DNA of 64,000 nt from Brevibacillus reuszeri (GTDB lineage: Bacteria > Bacillota > Bacilli > Brevibacillales > Brevibacillaceae). Positions within the stretch are counted from its first letter, which is position 1. Each line of letters begins with the position of its first letter. Positions 23,879 through 33,429 of this stretch are shown piece after piece. The translations under genes and the position numbers were made by a program. The stretch spans positions 186,001 to 250,000 of the forward strand of contig NZ_LGIQ01000002.1 in the NCBI RefSeq assembly GCF_001187725.1. Reading direction: 5' to 3'. Below the pieces are notes generated by a model that saw only the letters and a program-made list of their open reading frames with translations, searched no databases and was not told where the DNA came from.

Positions 23879-25834
23879 ATGAAGCGTCTAACAATCGGCT
23901 TGTTTGCTCATGTGGATGCGGGCAAGACGACTTTCGCAGAACAGCTGCTATACCATACGAACAGCATCCGGTCGCGGGGCCGGGTGGATCATCAAGATGC
24001 CTTTCTGGACAGCCACGACATTGAGCGGGCAAGAGGGATTACCGTATTCGCCGATCAGGCGGTTATGCACGTTAAAGGTGACGTTTATTATTTGATCGAC
24101 ACGCCTGGACACGTCGATTTTTCCTCCGAGATGGAGCGGGCGATGGGGGTAATGGATTATGCGATCGTGATTGTCAGTGCAGTAGAAGGTGTACAGGGCC
24201 ATACCGAAACAGTCTGGCAGCTGCTGCGCAAGCATCGGATTCCCACGTTCTTTTTCATCAACAAAACGGATCGAACTGGCGCGGATGCAGACAAAACGAT
24301 GGAGGAGATTCGTCGTCAGTTGACCGGGGATGTCTGTTCTATCACGGAAGGCTTCGCGGGCAGTATCGTCGGTGAGGGGCTGCGGGAGATGCTGGCGGAG
24401 CGAGATGAGTCTTTGCTGGAATCCTTTCTGGAGGGGATGGATGACCCTATTTTTTGGTTGGGTGCCTTGCAGGATAATATACGAGAGGGACGTCTTTTCC
24501 CTTGCGCCTATGGCTCGGCACTGCAGGACGTGGGCGTTGCTGAATTCCTGGATCAGCTGCACTTGTTGACGACGGCGTCTTATGACGAAACAGCTCCGTT
24601 CGGGGGCCGTATTTATAAAATTCGATACGCTGCAAACGGTTTGAGGCAAACGTTCATCAAAGCGATGAGCGGCATGCTAAAGGTACGGGATCAGCTCAGC
24701 TATGAGAGCGGCGGAAATCAATACGAAGAGAAAATTACACAAATCTTATCGGTTAACGGCAGCAAAACGCAGTCGGTTGATCAAGTTACAGCTGGCGATC
24801 TGTTTGCAGTCGTCGGTTTGTCTGAGGCAGAGGCTGGACAAGGTGTGGGGCAATACGCAGACAAGTTTGCTTACGAGACCGAGCCGACGCTACAGTCGAA
24901 GGTACAATTCGACAGTTCGCTTCACGTGCAGCAGGTGCTCGGTGTATTTCGCATTTTGAACGCAGAGGACCCGTCTCTGAACCTGGTTTGGGAAGAGAAT
25001 CTGCAGGAGATTCACATCCGCGTCATGGGTCTGATCCAGTTAGAAGTGCTGGAGCAGATCGTGCAGGAGCGCTTCGGTTTCGCTGTCTCTTTTGGCCAAC
25101 CGGAAATCTTGTATAAAGAAACGATACGATCTGCAGTGACGGGATATGGACATTTCGAACCGCTCAGGCATTATGCGGAGGTGCACCTTCTGCTAGAACC
25201 GGGAGAACGAGGCAGTGGGATTCACTTCGCCAGCGTTTGTCATCCTGATGACCTGAGCTTTAACTATCAGAATCTGGTCGGGTCTCATCTCTACGAGCGG
25301 GAGCATCATGGACTGCTAACTGGCATGCCGATTACTGATATGAAGATCACGCTGGTAAAAGGTGCTGCGCATAAAGAACATACTCATGGGGGCGACTTCC
25401 GTGAGGCAGCCTTCCGCGCACTGCGGCAGGGACTGGAGAAAGCAGACAACATCTTGTTGGAACCGTACTATGACTTCAAAATCAAGGTGGGAATCGAGCA
25501 GATCGGGAGGGTGCTGTCTGATATTCAGCGTTTCTCAGGTACGTTTGAGCCACCGCAGACATCGGATACCCATGCGATCATTACGGGGAGAGTGCCCGTG
25601 TCGACATTTATGAACTACAGCACCGAGTTTGCTTCCTTCACGCATGGACGAGGCAGTATCCGCTGTGTGTTTGGCGGCTACGACCTTTGCCATAATACGG
25701 AGGAAGTGATTGAGAGGAAAGGCTACAACAAGGATGCCGATCCGCTCTATACCTCCTCCTCGATCTTCTGTGCCAAAGGGGCAGGCTACTCGGTGCCGTG
25801 GGACGAGGCGGAAGCCAAGATGCATTTGTTGTAA
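23879..25834 (+). CDS. TetM-like ribosomal protection GTPase (tetracycline resistance type)
   Basis: A 651-residue translational GTPase related to EF-G. The G motifs are complete: AHVDAGKTTF (G1, residue about 10), ERARGIT (G2), DTPGHVDFSSEMERAMGVMDYAIVIVSAVEG (G3) and INKTDRTGADADK (G4). The length and domain order match the Tet(M)/Tet(O)/TetB(P)/OtrA ribosome-protection group (about 640 residues), which dislodge tetracycline from the ribosome. The C-terminal domain has SDIQRFSGTFEPPQ and the ending typical of the group. ATG 23879 follows GGAAGAGGG. No attenuator leader peptide is evident. It is monocistronic between two halves of an iron cluster, so it may be an intrinsic chromosomal gene whose resistance level is unknown. 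Confidence 0.85.
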   Translation: MKRLTIGLFAHVDAGKTTFAEQLLYHTNSIRSRGRVDHQDAFLDSHDIERARGITVFADQAVMHVKGDVYYLIDTPGHVDFSSEMERAMGVMDYAIVIVSAVEGVQGHTETVWQLLRKHRIPTFFFINKTDRTGADADKTMEEIRRQLTGDVCSITEGFAGSIVGEGLREMLAERDESLLESFLEGMDDPIFWLGALQDNIREGRLFPCAYGSALQDVGVAEFLDQLHLLTTASYDETAPFGGRIYKIRYAANGLRQTFIKAMSGMLKVRDQLSYESGGNQYEEKITQILSVNGSKTQSVDQVTAGDLFAVVGLSEAEAGQGVGQYADKFAYETEPTLQSKVQFDSSLHVQQVLGVFRILNAEDPSLNLVWEENLQEIHIRVMGLIQLEVLEQIVQERFGFAVSFGQPEILYKETIRSAVTGYGHFEPLRHYAEVHLLLEPGERGSGIHFASVCHPDDLSFNYQNLVGSHLYEREHHGLLTGMPITDMKITLVKGAAHKEHTHGGDFREAAFRALRQGLEKADNILLEPYYDFKIKVGIEQIGRVLSDIQRFSGTFEPPQTSDTHAIITGRVPVSTFMNYSTEFASFTHGRGSIRCVFGGYDLCHNTEEVIERKGYNKDADPLYTSSSIFCAKGAGYSVPWDEAEAKMHLL

Positions 25835-25931
25835 ACGGAACCGGATTTAATCTTTTCAGAGCATCTCCCTACCGATTCCTGGCTCTCATCTTATAAGTAA
25901 ATTTTCGAAAAAAAGAAGGGAGTATGAAACA

Positions 25932-26639
25932 ATGAACGTAGAAACGGTTATGCAGGAGCTTGAAGCGCTGGGCAAAGAACGAACAAAGAAAATATACGTA
26001 TCCAATGGGGCGCACGAACCGCTTTTTGGGGTGGCGACTGGCCAGATGAAGCCTATGTTCAAAAAAATTAAAATCAATCAACCGTTGGCAGAGCAGCTTT
26101 ACGCCACAGGAAACTATGATGCCATGTACTTTGCTGGCATCATTGCAGACCCAAAAGCGATGTCGGAGGCGGATTTTGAGCGTTGGATGGACACAGCGTA
26201 TTTTTACATGCTGTCCGATTATGTAGTTGCTGTAACCTTGGCAGAAGCAGATATTGCTCAAGAGGTTGCCGATAAATGGATCGCAAGCGACGAAGAGCTG
26301 AGAAGGTCAGCGGGCTGGAGCTGTTACTGCTGGCTTTTGGGCAATCGACAGGACAGTGAATTTTCGGAGAGCAAGCTTGCCACTATGCTTGAGACGGTAA
26401 AAAATACGATTCACGAAACTCCAGAGCGAGCGAAATACGCGATGAATAACTTCATTTACACTGTAGCGGTATCCTATATGCCACTCCATGATAAGGCGGT
26501 CGAGACCGCGAAGGAAGTAGGTCTAGTAGAAGTCAAGCAAAGCAATGGAAAAAGCAAATTTCTGAGCGCTTCAGAAAATATTCAGAAGGCAGTAGATAAA
26601 AACCAGCTTGGCTTCAAACGCAAGCATGTAAGATGCTAA
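25932..26639 (+). CDS. AlkD-like DNA alkylation repair protein
   Basis: A 235-residue all-helical protein of the HEAT-like AlkC/AlkD DNA glycosylase family. FGVATGQMKPMFKKIKINQPLAEQLYATGNYDAMYFAGIIADP and WMDTAYFYMLSDYVV are typical segments. Members excise bulky N3- and N7-alkyl purines. ATG 25932 follows AAGAAGGGAG. It is followed by its own terminator, so it is a single-gene unit. The C terminus is short and basic (LGFKRKHVRC). Activity cannot be judged from sequence alone because some family members lack the catalytic Asp. Confidence 0.8.
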   Translation: MNVETVMQELEALGKERTKKIYVSNGAHEPLFGVATGQMKPMFKKIKINQPLAEQLYATGNYDAMYFAGIIADPKAMSEADFERWMDTAYFYMLSDYVVAVTLAEADIAQEVADKWIASDEELRRSAGWSCYCWLLGNRQDSEFSESKLATMLETVKNTIHETPERAKYAMNNFIYTVAVSYMPLHDKAVETAKEVGLVEVKQSNGKSKFLSASENIQKAVDKNQLGFKRKHVRC

Positions 26640-26681
26640 AAGACGATTGATAAATGCGAATACGTAAGCTGCTAAGAAAAT

Positions 26682-26720
26682 GGAGTGCTCGAACCCGTTT
26701 GGGTCAGCGCTCCCTTTTTT
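26682..26720 (+). terminator. Terminator after the AlkD-like gene
   Basis: GGAGTGCTCGAACCC pairs imperfectly with GGGTCAGCGCTCC over GTTT, followed by CTTTTTT. Confidence 0.7.
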
Positions 26721-26785
26721 ATGGGAAAAAGGACAACAGCAGGTTTCTATTTACCGGCCAGAATGTGTAGTGTATACTTCATAAA

Positions 26786-26800
26786 TGATAATGATTATCA
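26786..26800 (+). promoter_or_regulatory. Perfect Fur box
   Basis: TGATAATGATTATCA is a perfect 7-1-7 inverted repeat identical to the Fur consensus. It lies 108 bp before the second AraC-type regulator. Confidence 0.9.
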
Positions 26801-26908
26801 CTATTGATTAAATTCAACAAGATCGCTTTAGTTATGTCGAGAGAAGCTGGCAAGAAATAATGGCATAGCTAATGACAAATAGTGAAAGTGTGCAGGAGGT
26901 GAGGATGT

Positions 26909-28117
26909 ATGACCAGCAAAGAACAGAGCCAAAACGAAGCAAGCAGTACCGCTACACCTATGTCATTGGATGAGGTTCGTGCGTATATGGGAGAGCGTTT
27001 CGCTGAATCCATGTCGATCCATGACCTGGCGCAGTTGACTGGGCACAGTCCAAACTATTTTGGAGAAGCTTTCAAGAAAGCTTACGGACACAGCGTCAAC
27101 GATTATTTGACAGAGCTGCGCATCCGTCACGCCAAAAAGCTGCTTCGCGATTCGGATCTGTATATGCACGAGGTCGCACGCAAGGTCGGTTACTCCGATG
27201 AGTTTTATTTCAGTAGAAAGTTCAAGAAAGTAGTGGGCATCTCTCCTTCTGCATACAGCAGGGACGCTCACAAGCGGGTAGCGGTCACATCATCGGCAGC
27301 CATCGGAAATCTGCTCGCGCTTGGCGTCATCCCTGTTGCGGCTCCGCTTGATCCCAAATGGAGCCCCTATTATCACTATTACTACCAGGACCTGATCAAG
27401 GTGCGCATAGGCTCTTCTGGACCTGACATGTCCATGGAGGAAGAGAGCTTCAGAAAACTGCTTGCGGCAAGACCTGACGTCCTGATTGTAGAGCATGATC
27501 ATGATGACGATGTTCGCAAGCGGCTCATGATCTCGGGGATCGAATGCGTCAGGATGGGAGCGACGAAGTGGCAAGAGCAATTGCGACAAATAGCAGAGGT
27601 ACTGGACAAGCAGGAGCTTTGTGAGCAATGGATTCACACCTATGAGTCCAGAGCAGCACACGCTAGGGAAAGTATAAGCCATAGTGCCTGGGATGATCTG
27701 TTTGTCACGCTGCGCATATCGGGGGCGCAAATCTATCTCTACAGCAACAGAGGAATTCGCGACGTACTGTTTCAGGATTTGTTACTGCAGACAATTCCCG
27801 AGCTCAAGGAACAATGCAATGTACCAATCACACTCGAACAGTTGCTGCACATGAATCCTGATCGCATGCTGTTGTTGATTTGGCCAGATGCAGATACCCG
27901 AAAGTTTTGGCTTTCTTTGCAGCATCACACGAAGTGGAAAGGGCTGAATGCGGTAAAGAACGGGCATATGTATGTCATCCCCTCCAATCCATGGTTCGAA
28001 TATTCCGCGATCGCGGTCAATCGGATACTGGAAGAGACGTCCTTGATGTTAACAGGGAAAAATCCAGCCCCCTCTCCTATTCCTGTCCATGGAGTTACGT
28101 GGGAGATACCCTTATAA
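26909..28117 (+). CDS. AraC-type HTH protein fused to a siderophore-binding domain
   Basis: A 402-residue protein lacking the cupin domain. The AraC DNA-binding domain comes first (residues about 20-115: MSIHDLAQLTGHSPNYFGEA and MHEVARKVGYSDEFYFSRKFKKVVGISPSAYSR). A FecB-like binding domain follows (about 130-380: AIGNLLALGVIPVAAP, LLAARPDVLIV, LNAVKNGHMYVIP). It probably senses a ferric siderophore in the cytoplasm and activates uptake genes, like Btr and related regulators. ATG 26909 follows AGGAGGTGAGG, and a perfect Fur box lies upstream. The downstream binding lipoprotein starts 42 bp after its stop behind a separate Fur box. Its binding half is more divergent from the neighbouring lipoprotein than in the first pair. 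Confidence 0.87.
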   Translation: MTSKEQSQNEASSTATPMSLDEVRAYMGERFAESMSIHDLAQLTGHSPNYFGEAFKKAYGHSVNDYLTELRIRHAKKLLRDSDLYMHEVARKVGYSDEFYFSRKFKKVVGISPSAYSRDAHKRVAVTSSAAIGNLLALGVIPVAAPLDPKWSPYYHYYYQDLIKVRIGSSGPDMSMEEESFRKLLAARPDVLIVEHDHDDDVRKRLMISGIECVRMGATKWQEQLRQIAEVLDKQELCEQWIHTYESRAAHARESISHSAWDDLFVTLRISGAQIYLYSNRGIRDVLFQDLLLQTIPELKEQCNVPITLEQLLHMNPDRMLLLIWPDADTRKFWLSLQHHTKWKGLNAVKNGHMYVIPSNPWFEYSAIAVNRILEETSLMLTGKNPAPSPIPVHGVTWEIPL

Positions 28118-28127
28118 TTCCTTCTTG

Positions 28128-28142
28128 TGAGAATGATTATCG
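28128..28142 (+). promoter_or_regulatory. Fur box
   Basis: TGAGAATGATTATCG matches the 7-1-7 Fur box TGATAATNATTATCA with two mismatches. It is 17 bp before the lipoprotein ATG, so it may also overlap the leader. Confidence 0.75.
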
Positions 28143-28159
28143 CTTAGAGGGGGCTTTTT

Positions 28160-29176
28160 ATGATGAACATGGTGAACCAGCGAAATCGGCATGCCCGCAG
28201 GTCGATTGTCTTGTCTTTGGTCTTGGTAGTTGGACTGCTTGCCGCGTGCGGAACGGATACGGGCAACGTGCAAAGCGCCAAACAGGAGGCAGCAGTACCG
28301 AGCAATTCGACGGAAGTGGTAAAGAATGCGACGGAAAAAGTAAATATCTACCCGCTGACGATAAAGGACGAGCTTGGTCATGAGCTTAAGATTCCGTCCA
28401 AGCCGACTAAAATCTTTGCTCCGATCATGGAGGATTCTCTGGTTACACTGGGGATCAAGCCGACGATGCAATGGTCAAACGGCGTCAATCCGCAAGTGTA
28501 TTTGCAGGATCAGCTCGGCAGTGTTCCGCAGATCAGCTTTGCCGGCGGGCTGCCGTCTTTTGAGGCGGTTCTGGATTCGCAGCCAGAGCTGATTATTTTG
28601 CACAATTCATATGCATCCGAGAGTGGCGCGTATGAAAAGTATGCGAAGATCGCTCCGACGTATGTGTTCAAGAACGCAACAACCGATTTAAACAGCTCAC
28701 TTCGCGCTCTCGGAAAATTGCTGGATGAGTCGGACAAGGCTGAGCAGGCGATAAAAAGCTACGCCGACAAAGCTGCAAATGCAAGGACCAAGCTGGAAGG
28801 GAAGATTAAAGGGAAAAAAGCAGCGATTATTCGATTTAATGCAAAAGGCATGTTTTTCATGAACAGCAATTATTTCAGCGGGTATGTGCTGAAGCATGAT
28901 TTGGGCTTCGAGCAAAGCGACCTGGTGAAAGACGGTGCTCTTGAAGTTTCCCTGGAAATTTTGCCTGAGCTGGATGCTGATTATATTTTTCTTATCAACG
29001 ATGGCAATCAGGGAGATCGCTATTTCAATGAGCTGCGTGAAAGTGAAGTGTGGAAGAACGTTCCCGCAGTGAAGAACGGTCACGTATTCGAAACGTCAAA
29101 TGACTATTGGCTGAGCGGCGGGTTTATCGCCAACGGCAAAGTGATTGACGATGTAGCGAGGTTCCTTCAGCCATGA
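28160..29176 (+). CDS. Ferric-siderophore-binding lipoprotein, second copy
   Basis: A 338-residue lipoprotein. The signal peptide ends in VVGLLAACGTD (lipobox LAAC), followed by a Ser/Asn/Ala linker. The type III binding fold follows: PTKIFAPIMEDSLVTLGIKP, FEAVLDSQPELIIL, KKAAIIRFNAKGMFFMN and LDADYIFLINDGNQGDRYFNEL. It should deliver a ferric siderophore to an ABC transporter encoded elsewhere. ATG 28160 (or 28163) follows GAGGGGG. It is co-translated with the downstream esterase-like gene through a 4-bp ATGA overlap. Fur control is expected. Confidence 0.88.
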   Translation: MMNMVNQRNRHARRSIVLSLVLVVGLLAACGTDTGNVQSAKQEAAVPSNSTEVVKNATEKVNIYPLTIKDELGHELKIPSKPTKIFAPIMEDSLVTLGIKPTMQWSNGVNPQVYLQDQLGSVPQISFAGGLPSFEAVLDSQPELIILHNSYASESGAYEKYAKIAPTYVFKNATTDLNSSLRALGKLLDESDKAEQAIKSYADKAANARTKLEGKIKGKKAAIIRFNAKGMFFMNSNYFSGYVLKHDLGFEQSDLVKDGALEVSLEILPELDADYIFLINDGNQGDRYFNELRESEVWKNVPAVKNGHVFETSNDYWLSGGFIANGKVIDDVARFLQP

Positions 29177-29976
29177 GCAAAATGACAGAAACACCTCACA
29201 TTCCACAGCATTGCTTTGAATACCGGATGACATCGAGCAGGAATCTGGACTACCGGATTTTGCTTGCCACGCCAACAGAAGAACCGCCGTTAAAAGGATA
29301 CGCGGTTATCTATGCATTGGATGGTGATGCGTCATTTCAGACCCTTGCCGAGGCGGTTAAGCTGCAAACACGAAAGCCAAAGGGCTATGACCCCATTCTG
29401 GTGATTGGAATTGGTTATCCATCAAAGGAGCCATTCGATATGGAACGTCGTTGCCGCGACTTTACGATGCAGGTCGACGGAGCAGACCTTCCCGAACGAC
29501 CAGATGGTAAGCCGTGGCCTCCAAATGGAGGGGCTGACCAGTTTCTCGATTTTCTCGAGTTTGAATTGATGCCCGTCATCGCCAAGGAATGGCCGATTGA
29601 TCCAGCCCGGCAAGCGATAGTTGGACATTCCCTCGGGGGACTGCTTACGCTGCATGCCTTGTTCACAAGACCGCGTCTGTTCACGCATTATGCTTCTGGA
29701 AGTCCATCCGTCTGGTGGGGCAATAACGAGGTGCTAAAGGAACTGGAACAATTTAAAGCATGCTGGCAAAGCGAGGATCAGCGACATCTTTTGCTGACCA
29801 TTGGCGCAGAGGAGCTTGAGGATATGCTGAAAGGTGCGGAAGAGGTCGCCCAGAGCCTGAGTCCGCTCCTAGACAAAGGGCTGCATCTGGAGTGGTTAAA
29901 GTTCACTGGAGAAGATCATGTGAGCGTTCTTCCCGCCACACTCAGCCGCACTCCCCGATTTATATGGTCAGAGTAA
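29173..29976 (+). CDS. Alpha/beta hydrolase, siderophore-esterase-like (BesA/IroE type)
   Basis: A 267-residue alpha/beta hydrolase of the putative esterase (IroE/BesA/Fes) type. The nucleophile motif GHSLGG is at about residue 150, with the preceding ELMPVIAKEWPIDPARQAIV. The acidic and His parts of the triad are likely near the end (GEDHVSVLP). The N terminus has the family pattern (YRMTSSRNLDYRILLATP). Such enzymes open tri-lactone siderophores such as bacillibactin to free iron in the cytoplasm; it has no signal peptide. Translational coupling to the binding lipoprotein supports that role. The identity of the siderophore is inferred only. Confidence 0.82.
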   Translation: MSKMTETPHIPQHCFEYRMTSSRNLDYRILLATPTEEPPLKGYAVIYALDGDASFQTLAEAVKLQTRKPKGYDPILVIGIGYPSKEPFDMERRCRDFTMQVDGADLPERPDGKPWPPNGGADQFLDFLEFELMPVIAKEWPIDPARQAIVGHSLGGLLTLHALFTRPRLFTHYASGSPSVWWGNNEVLKELEQFKACWQSEDQRHLLLTIGAEELEDMLKGAEEVAQSLSPLLDKGLHLEWLKFTGEDHVSVLPATLSRTPRFIWSE

Positions 29977-29996
29977 GATATCCCCTACCTATAGCG

Positions 29997-30046
29997 AAAG
30001 GATCGGCCGTCATTTTTTCTAGACCGCCGATCCTTTTGGTATTTTT
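29997..30046 (+). terminator. Terminator closing the iron cluster
   Basis: AAAGGATCGGC (29997-30007) pairs with GCCGATCCTTT (30026-30036), followed by TGGTATTTTTG. Confidence 0.7.
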
Positions 30047-30212
30047 GATGAAACTCCACCTTGAGACCGATGCGAAAATCCATCGTCTGCACGATTCAAA
30101 GGCTCATGTTTGGCATATAATGGAATTTAGGGACGAGTATGACGATTACTAGCGCAGTTCTGGCTTAGATGCCCGTTAGAACCATAAAATACGATTCAAG
30201 GGGACGGAATCA

Positions 30213-30917
30213 TTGAAAAAGTTAATCGAATTCAAAGATGTAACCAAGGAATACAAAATAGGGGAAGTGCCAATCAAGGCCCTGGACGGTGTTGATTTTT
30301 CCATCTCGGAGGGAGAATTCGTCGTGATTTTGGGGGCAAGTGGTGCTGGGAAAAGTACGATATTGAACATACTTGGCGGGATGGATACGGCTACCTCAGG
30401 CCAAGTGCTTGTGGGGGATCAAGAGGTAACCAGATTGAGCGAAAAAAAATTAACCCAATATCGCGGTGAGAAAGTTGGCTTTGTCTTTCAATTCTATAAC
30501 TTAATTCCGAATTTAAACGCTCTGGAAAATGTGGAATTTGCCACTGAGGTATGCAAAAACCATCTGGATGCGAAAGAGATTTTACATAAAGTGGGGCTCG
30601 CGGATCGGGTCAAAAACTTCCCTTCCCAGCTCTCTGGAGGAGAACAGCAAAGAGTTGCGATCGCTAGGGCGGTTGCCAAAAATCCTTTACTTTTACTCTG
30701 CGACGAACCAACCGGGGCTTTGGATTATGTGACAGGTAAGTCAGTCCTAAAGCTGTTGCAAGATTTAAACAGGGAAACAAAGAAATGCGTCGTTTTGGTC
30801 ACACATAATTCTGCGATTGCTCCAATGGCTGATAAAGTGATTAAGGTGAAAAGCGGAAGGATTGATAGTATCACGATAAATACGGATAAACAAAGTGTCG
30901 AAGGGATCGAGTGGTGA
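30213..30917 (+). CDS. ABC transporter ATP-binding protein (MacB/LolD-like)
   Basis: A 234-residue ATPase with all motifs: Walker [10 protein letters not shown] near residue 40, the Q-loop, signature [12 protein letters not shown] near 137, Walker [13 protein letters not shown] near 157 and the switch His in VLVTHN. It is of the lipoprotein-release/MacB/BceA-like subfamily that pairs with FtsX-type permeases. TTG 30213 has AAGGGGAC upstream. It overlaps the start of the following permease gene, so the two make one transporter, either an exporter or a mechanotransmission complex that resists antimicrobial peptides. Confidence 0.92.
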   Translation: MKKLIEFKDVTKEYKIGEVPIKALDGVDFSISEGEFVVILGASGAGKSTILNILGGMDTATSGQVLVGDQEVTRLSEKKLTQYRGEKVGFVFQFYNLIPNLNALENVEFATEVCKNHLDAKEILHKVGLADRVKNFPSQLSGGEQQRVAIARAVAKNPLLLLCDEPTGALDYVTGKSVLKLLQDLNRETKKCVVLVTHNSAIAPMADKVIKVKSGRIDSITINTDKQSVEGIEW

Positions 30918-30919
30918 GA

Positions 30920-33244
30920 ATGAAATTATTTTTAAAATTAGGAAGAGATATCAAACAATCGATCGGGCAATTTATCGCCTTTGTTTTGGTTATCGCAGTA
31001 GGAGCTTTTTTCTATGCGGGGCTGGTCACTTATAGTGATAATCTTAGTGCGTATACGGAGGCTTACTTTAAAGAACATCATATAAGCGACCTCAATGTGT
31101 ATTACAGTCAAATTCCCCAAAATGATGTGGCGGCTTTGAGCAAAGTAGAGGGCATCCAAAAAATCGAGGGACGCTATACCTTTGACGCCACACAATCCTT
31201 TGATGGCTTTAAGGCTTCCATCAAAATTCATTCCATTCCGCTCGAAAATGAAATCAATACGCCTACGATGATCGAGGGCAGGATTCCATCCAAAAAAGAG
31301 GAGATCTTACTCGATTCCCATTATGCAAAAGAACATGATTATCGTGTCGGTGACCAGGTCACTCTAAGAGCAAATGAAAAAGATTTTACGTTTACCATTA
31401 GCGGCATGGGAGAGAATGTTGAGCATGCCAAAAAGAACGAAATACAGGATCATAAAGCGTACGGAATCGCTTATATTTCCGAGGCGGCCATTCCTGAAAT
31501 CGTCGGTGTATTTACCTACAATGAAATCATGATTGAAGCAAAGGAAGGCTACGATATTGACTTGTTGGGTAAATCCATTGAAGCACAATCCAAACAACTT
31601 CCTTATGTAGGCCAAATAAGCAAAGAACGGACTTTCAGTTATTCGAAAATAAGTGAAACGATACATAATAATAAACTGATGAGCAAGGTTATCCCATTCG
31701 TTCTCTTTTTGATTGTAGCTATTATTCTCTTTCTTACGATGTCGAGGATGATCGATTCTCAACGAAATCAAGTCGGTATCATGAAGGCTTTGGGTGTAAA
31801 AAACAGGAGCATCATGCTTCATTACATGGGATACCCAGTGCTTGCAGGTATAATAGGCTCCGTAATCGGTTGTGTCGCTGCTGTTCTTGTATTTATTCCG
31901 CTCGTAACGGCGTCGAGTGCAAGAGCATACTCTTTGCCTGGCATTACTTACTCTCTATCTATTTATTCTTTCCTTCCTCCAATGATTTTCTCCAGTGCTT
32001 TTGGGATTCTGGCGTGTTACCTCAGTGGTAGAAGCGTCTTAAAGGAACGTGCAGCTCAGGCTATGCGTCCGAAACCGCCAAAGCAGATGAAAAAGCTATG
32101 GATCGAAAGAGTTCCGGGTATATGGAATCGTATTTCTTACAGCTACAAGCTCATTTTGAGAAATATATTTTTAAACAAGCAAAAGGCAATCGCGAGCTCA
32201 ATTGGTATTGTTGTTAGCACGGTTTTATTGATAACGGCTTTTGGCACACAAACGGCTTTGCTAAAAGTAGCCAACCAAATTGAAGATGTTTACACCTACG
32301 ATTTACGAGTAGATTATGCGGTGGGAACAGCTACGGATGCGGTTAAAGCACCCTTTGGTATAAAAAATAGCTTTCCTTTAGCGACCTATCCTGTTGAATT
32401 CATAAAAGATGCTGAAAAAGAAAAGGCCACTCTCATTGTTACCGAAAAAGAAAACAATCTCATCCATTTCTTTGACGAAAATGAAAGCCGGATATCTTTG
32501 GAAGATAGTGGCGTGCTGATACCCAAATCCTATGCCGACAAATATCAGATTGTAGCAGGAGATAGCATCAAAATAAAATTTGTTGCACCCGAGCTAAAAA
32601 ATCAATCAGTAGATATGAAGGTTTTACATATCTCTACCCAGTATTCCAATCCGTCGTTTTATAGCACACCAGCCTATTTAAAGAGCTTTGACATAGATTA
32701 CAGACCGACCTCACTACTGGTTGAAGCAGACAGCTTTGTAGATCGGATCAGCGTTCGCAGCTTCTATGAACAAGCTCTGCATGTAGAGACCATTACAGAT
32801 AAGAATGACCTAAAGAAATCAGCTGAATACATTTTGAAGCAAAACAGTTTTGTCTTTATCATGTTTATCATTAGTGCCGTCATCCTCTCCTTTGGCGCCA
32901 TCTATACGATCTCCTCCATAAACATTTATGAAAGAACTCGGGAGCTCGCAACACTTAAGGTGTTAGGCTATCAAAAAAATAAAATAAACAGACTGATCTT
33001 TTTTGAAAATATCATCTTGACCACATTTGCGGTCATTGTAGCTCTGCCGATCAGTGGCTATGTCTATTCAATTGTTGTAAAGGCACTTTCTAGCAGCCAT
33101 CAACAAATACCAGATCAAATCAATGTTTTTGTCATGCTAGTCTCCGTTATTCTTGCCTACGTGCTTACGATTCTATCTAACCTGCTGCTCAGGAGAAAGG
33201 TAACCAATATTAATATGATTGAGTCGTTGAAAAGCGTAGAATAA
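30920..33244 (+). CDS. FtsX-like ABC transporter permease
   Basis: About 774 residues. TM1 lies at residues about 17-40 (FIAFVLVIAVGAFFYAGLV), then a large extracellular domain of about 200 residues. An FtsX block with three TM segments follows (about 255-375: VIPFVLFLIVAIILFLTM; YPVLAGIIGSVIGCVAAVLVF). A second half repeats the plan: a TM at about 425 (AIASSIGIVVSTVLLITAFG), an extracellular domain, and a terminal FtsX block (FVFIMFIISAVILSFGAIYTISS; VFVMLVSVILAYVLTILSNLL). The start is ambiguous: ATG 30920 or two GTG codons at 30911 and 30914, all overlapping or abutting the ATPase stop. A terminator follows at 33313. Confidence 0.9.
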   Translation: MKLFLKLGRDIKQSIGQFIAFVLVIAVGAFFYAGLVTYSDNLSAYTEAYFKEHHISDLNVYYSQIPQNDVAALSKVEGIQKIEGRYTFDATQSFDGFKASIKIHSIPLENEINTPTMIEGRIPSKKEEILLDSHYAKEHDYRVGDQVTLRANEKDFTFTISGMGENVEHAKKNEIQDHKAYGIAYISEAAIPEIVGVFTYNEIMIEAKEGYDIDLLGKSIEAQSKQLPYVGQISKERTFSYSKISETIHNNKLMSKVIPFVLFLIVAIILFLTMSRMIDSQRNQVGIMKALGVKNRSIMLHYMGYPVLAGIIGSVIGCVAAVLVFIPLVTASSARAYSLPGITYSLSIYSFLPPMIFSSAFGILACYLSGRSVLKERAAQAMRPKPPKQMKKLWIERVPGIWNRISYSYKLILRNIFLNKQKAIASSIGIVVSTVLLITAFGTQTALLKVANQIEDVYTYDLRVDYAVGTATDAVKAPFGIKNSFPLATYPVEFIKDAEKEKATLIVTEKENNLIHFFDENESRISLEDSGVLIPKSYADKYQIVAGDSIKIKFVAPELKNQSVDMKVLHISTQYSNPSFYSTPAYLKSFDIDYRPTSLLVEADSFVDRISVRSFYEQALHVETITDKNDLKKSAEYILKQNSFVFIMFIISAVILSFGAIYTISSINIYERTRELATLKVLGYQKNKINRLIFFENIILTTFAVIVALPISGYVYSIVVKALSSSHQQIPDQINVFVMLVSVILAYVLTILSNLLLRRKVTNINMIESLKSVE

Positions 33245-33312
33245 AGCTTTTAAGCTGATGGGAATGAGTTTGACTCGCACGAGAGATTGTTTTAGACTGA
33301 CTCCACAAAATG

Positions 33313-33365
33313 AAACAGCGGCCAACTAAGAGCTGAAAAAAAATCTTAGATTGACCGCTGTTTTT
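33313..33365 (+). terminator. Terminator between convergent genes
   Basis: AAACAGCGG (33313-33321) pairs with CCGCTGTTT (33355-33363), with an inner CTAAGA/TCTTAG stem and a T-run after it. Confidence 0.7.
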
Positions 33366-33429
33366 ATATTGAACGATTGACCCCATTTTAGTGGAAGTGC
33401 TGGCAGGTGGAAGAGGTGCTAGCTAAAGA

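Noticed and set aside
23948..24649. A 233-codon minus-strand ORF opposite the tetracycline-resistance-type gene
   Set aside because: It is a long antisense frame of a well-supported gene with no domain of its own.
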